Source of the DNA: Priapulus caudatus
Lineage: Eukaryota > Priapulida > Priapulimorpha > Priapulimorphida > Priapulidae
DNA length: 22,902 bases
Assembly (NCBI RefSeq): GCF_000485595.1
Contig: NW_014577969.1
Span: 23,009-45,910 of the forward strand
Reading direction: 5' to 3'
This document shows positions 20,463 to 22,902 of the stretch, one piece after another. A model generated the notes under the pieces. That model did not search any database, had not been told where the DNA came from, and worked only from the letters and a program-made list of their open reading frames with translations. Numbering within the stretch: position 1 is the first letter of the stretch; each line of letters starts with the position of its first letter. Made by a program: the position numbers and the translations under genes.

Positions 20463-21090
20463 CGATGAAAGATCAGAAAGTTTTGCACTCGTCCGTTTAG
20501 ACCATGTCCTCAGAAATGTCTGATATCTGACTTCCCCGACTGCCCCTTTGACCTGTGACCTCCAATTCGCGCTGGGATCGGTCTTCCTCCCCATCCACAC
20601 TAATACATCGATATATTAAAGAGTGTACCGTTGAGGTCCATTGAAGATTTGTGCCGCAATTCCGTATTTCCTCCTATACCTTAAGTTAAGAAGGAAATAT
20701 TCCCCCTCCATCGACACATCTTGACCTTTGACCCTTGACCCCCCAAATTCGACATCTTGAGTCCTTTTCGCGACCCCCCCCCCGACGTCCCGAATATCAA
20801 GATCGTACGTCGCGTGGATAAGATTTTTGCCGTAACTGTTGACGCACAGACGGCCGGACGAACTTCGTCAGCTGAGCTAAAAATTCGAGCCATCTTTCAT
20901 AAAAGCATTAAGGCACTGAACTTTTGTTTTATGAACTAAATATAACATTAATCGACATCCACAAGACTGTGTATTCCGAGATTCTGCTGCCAAGGCTTCT
21001 GTTATTATATAGCTTCTAGCTACGAAAAGATCACGTAACAACAAAGCCGAAAGCGTCACGACGAAACAGCGCGTGTTGCGGCTAATATAC
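20463..21090 (-). other. Intron between exons 2 and 3, unique part
   Basis: This is single-copy sequence between the duplicated block and exon 2's gtatat donor. It has clusters of TGACCT/TGACCC half-sites at 20549-20561 and 20722-20741 and C homopolymers. It has no open frame beyond about 70 codons apart from the minus frame that runs off exon 2's flank. Confidence 0.75.
20549..20741. promoter_or_regulatory. Clustered TGACCY direct repeats, DR1-like
   Basis: At 20549-20561, TGACCT-G-TGACCT is a perfect direct repeat with one-base spacing. At 20722-20741 three half-sites follow with one-base spacing (TGACCT, TGACCC, TGACCC). This is the DR1 layout used by nuclear receptors of the HNF4/RXR type. 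A regulatory role here is pure inference; they may equally be part of a simple repeat. Confidence 0.25.
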
Positions 21091-21282
21091 CTTGTCGGCT
21101 CGGACCAATCTATCTTCGCAGAGCTTGCAGTTATCTTCCAATTGTTTCTTCTTATGGACCGAGGCGTCGTAGCCGGCCTGTAGCTTTGCGAGTTTATCTT
21201 CAACTTCAGCGAGCCGCCCGCGCGCCTCTGCCAGCTTGGCGTTTGTTATCTCCAACTCCTCGCTGGCCTTAGCCAGGGCTGC
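21091..21282 (-). CDS. DNAH1: Dynein heavy chain, exon 2 of window: stalk coiled-coil strand CC2
   Basis: This exon has 64 codons and is phase 0 at both ends, with a tcttag acceptor and a gtatat donor. It begins AALAKASEELEITNAKLA and ends CEDRLVRADK. It is rich in Lys, Glu, Leu and Ala with heptad-like spacing of Leu (ELEITNAKL, RLAEVEDKLAKL), as expected of the antiparallel coiled-coil stalk that links the AAA ring to the microtubule-binding domain. The CKLCEDRLVRADK ending matches the conserved dynein segment where CC2 re-enters the ring, just before LIxGL at the start of the next exon. The exon lies in the right-hand part of the window, outside the duplicated block, and has a single intact copy. 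The reading frame is open throughout. The function is established for the family; the subfamily assignment rests mainly on the later exons. Confidence 0.95.
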
Positions 21283-21927
21283 CTAAGAGAACACTCTGAA
21301 TCAATTAACACGGCTGCAGATATCGCTCGCTGACAGTGTTATTGCGCAACCCAGACAAACAATATGTTCATATATTGGCGAAAATCGACGAGAAAGTTGC
21401 ACTTATGTGGCATTATGCCTAACAAAGGCACACCGATGAATCTAGATGGTGAAAAGTATGATAAGATATTCAGATTTATCCAAGAGAAATTTACATATAA
21501 ATGCAACAATTTCTTTAGTCCATATACAATAGCGACTGATGAAAGGACGCAGCGAATAATATGATTGCGACAAAAAGGAAACAATAAGAAATGCAGATTT
21601 TTTTAATAATTTCAGCGCAATTTTATCTGCAATTACAGAAAGGTATTACAAAAATTACAAAAATAAATATGAAAAAATGACGACAGCACTGAAACAAAAA
21701 AATATGAAACATCGGACGGCATTGAAATAGTGTGACGCATGTGCACTGCGCTGCTATCAGAACAATTGCTTTCTATTGTGCTAATTACGTGAAAAGATTA
21801 TAAAAACCAATACTGGAACGCCGGCGGCAGCATAGTTTTGACTAAAAGCTGCACTACCTCACAGACAACATGGGATAGCAATATGAGAGTGACAAGTATA
21901 GACACGTATCACATATCAGAATCTCAC
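21283..21927 (-). other. Intron between exons 1 and 2
   Basis: This 645-bp AT-rich phase-0 intron runs from the gtgaga donor at 21927 to the ttag acceptor at 21283. It contains two shadow open frames on opposite strands at 21339-21584 with no recognisable domain. Nothing else is visible. Confidence 0.85.
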
Positions 21928-22095
21928 CCTTTTCGGCGCCACACCCTTGGCGACAAAATGGTACTTGTGCATGGCTAGTGCCCACAGACAGATCGACGTG
22001 CATGCCTTTGACACCTTGGCAATGGCAGCTGGCGTGAATGTCTCCATGTCGACGTACGGCTGCACCTTGGTTATCACTGCATCAGGTATGTTGTC
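21928..22095 (-). CDS. DNAH1: Dynein heavy chain, exon 1 of window: end of microtubule-binding domain
   Basis: This internal exon has 56 codons and is phase 0 at both ends. It has a cgcag acceptor just right of 22095 and a gtgaga donor at 21927-21922. The translation starts DNIPDAVITKVQPYV, contains PAAIAKVSKACTSICLW and ends HKYHFVAKGVAPKR. This is the signature of the last helices of the dynein microtubule-binding domain at the tip of the stalk, where the motor grips the microtubule. The AxHKYHFVAK stretch leads into the returning stalk helix (CC2). It joins exon 2 in frame across a 645-bp intron. Among dynein heavy chains the downstream exons fit the DNAH1 family best. DNAH1 is a single-headed inner-arm dynein of motile cilia and sperm flagella. 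One difference from what I recall of the family is WAL where most members have WVR. The preceding exon is outside the window. Confidence 0.95.
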
Positions 22096-22805
22096 CTGCG
22101 CGTAATATGTATTCAGAATCAAGCCGCATGCCAATAAGGTCAGTCGTTCAGTATAAGATATTCAACGAACAGTTTGCAACATTATATCGGGAGTTTACTC
22201 GCTCCTGATTATGAGCATAGTGTATATTTGATGCACGTCTTCCTGGAACGGGACATCCCTGTATAATAGCCACCGCGATAGGCAACGCTAATACTCAGGA
22301 TTATGATCAAAGGGATGCTTTTCTCTAGGATTCATAGACTTCTATAGACTATAATATATAGACTTATAATAGGTATTAAAATAAACGAAATACGTATATA
22401 GCACTAAAAAGGTGACGTGTAACCAAAAATAAATATCGTTTGAACAGTGCTGTCTTCAATTTTCACTAATTGCGTGCACGCACGGCGTTGCGTGCGATCG
22501 CAACTTGCATCGTAAATAACGATCATCACGCCCAGGGGCATATCAGTCGCGTCGCGTGAAAGAACGAAATAAATTCGAATATAGATTGTTGACTACGAGA
22601 TGAGTGCCGTAGGCAAGAATGCAATATGTGCGCTCCCATGCGTACACAGCATCCGCGGCATTAGCCCGCGCAAGTATTAACACTCCCGCAGGTACCACTA
22701 AACTGTGCGAGTCTACAGGAACCACATTTTACATGCTGCAACAGACATTTTCACAGGTAAATTCAACGAATCTGTAGATAAGATGTTTCCGGCGAAATGA
22801 CAATC

Positions 22806-22843
<38 letters not shown>

Positions 22844-22848
22844 ACGAG

Positions 22849-22902
<54 letters not shown>
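22096..22902 (-). other. Intron upstream of exon 1 (partial)
   Basis: This is intron sequence continuing past the right edge. The acceptor cgcag is at 22096-22100. A GC-rich palindromic patch (GTGCACGCACGGCGTTGCGTGC) surrounds 22473-22500 and an AG microsatellite closes the window. The exon coding for the first part of the microtubule-binding domain is not in view. Confidence 0.8.
22808..22902. repeat. (AG)n microsatellite at window end
   Basis: This is a run of GA/AG dinucleotides with a short CGAGAACGAGAGCG interruption near 22840, continuing past the edge. Confidence 0.98.

Noticed and set aside
21339-21584. Two opposite-strand open frames in the intron between exons 1 and 2
   Set aside because: They are below 85 codons, are shadows of each other, and have no domain, signal or conservation clue.

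Overview
This window is eukaryotic: the coding sequence is split into short exons with canonical splice sites, the introns are AT-rich, and there are many microsatellites and minisatellites. The only gene I can support is on the minus strand. It is an axonemal dynein heavy chain, best matched to the DNAH1 family of inner-arm dyneins. Seven consecutive exons, read right to left, cover the end of the microtubule-binding domain, the second strand of the stalk coiled coil, AAA5 and the start of the AAA5-AAA6 region. They lie at 22095-21928, 21282-21091, 8569-8438, 6017-5772, 4083-3934, 3592-3432 and 2529-2304. Spliced, they give 1275 nt, or 425 codons in one uninterrupted frame. The earlier exons lie beyond the right edge and the later ones beyond the left edge. 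The host looks like an invertebrate animal, possibly an arthropod, but the sequence does not settle this.

The main oddity is a second copy of the block at about 3020-10718. It lies at about 11730-20462 in the same orientation and carries exons 3 to 6 again. In this second copy the exons have many small insertions and deletions, mostly insertions, and cannot be translated. Introns and exons are equally damaged. A run of 24 Ns (10719-10742) sits exactly where the first copy stops. I read this as an assembly artefact, a gap filled or extended with unpolished long reads that was never merged with the overlapping contig, possibly from the other haplotype. A true partial tandem duplication is less likely. 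If the duplication is removed, the intron between exons 2 and 3 shrinks from about 12.5 kb to roughly 2-3 kb.

Layout from left to right: 1-795, a 31-bp tandem array; 796-1610, a unique core; 1611-2292, the same array inverted, together resembling a foldback element; 2304-4083, exons 7, 6 and 5; 4115-5660, 26-bp and 23-bp minisatellites in one intron; 5772-6017, exon 4; 6018-8437, intron with CT and CACG/CA microsatellites; 8438-8569, exon 3; 8570-10718, intron; N gap; 10743-11730, unplaced sequence; 11730-20462, the noisy second copy; 20463-21090, unique intron; 21091-21282, exon 2; 21928-22095, exon 1; and a terminal AG microsatellite. I see no RNA gene, CRISPR array, bacterial-type operon or convincing novel defence or metabolic system.
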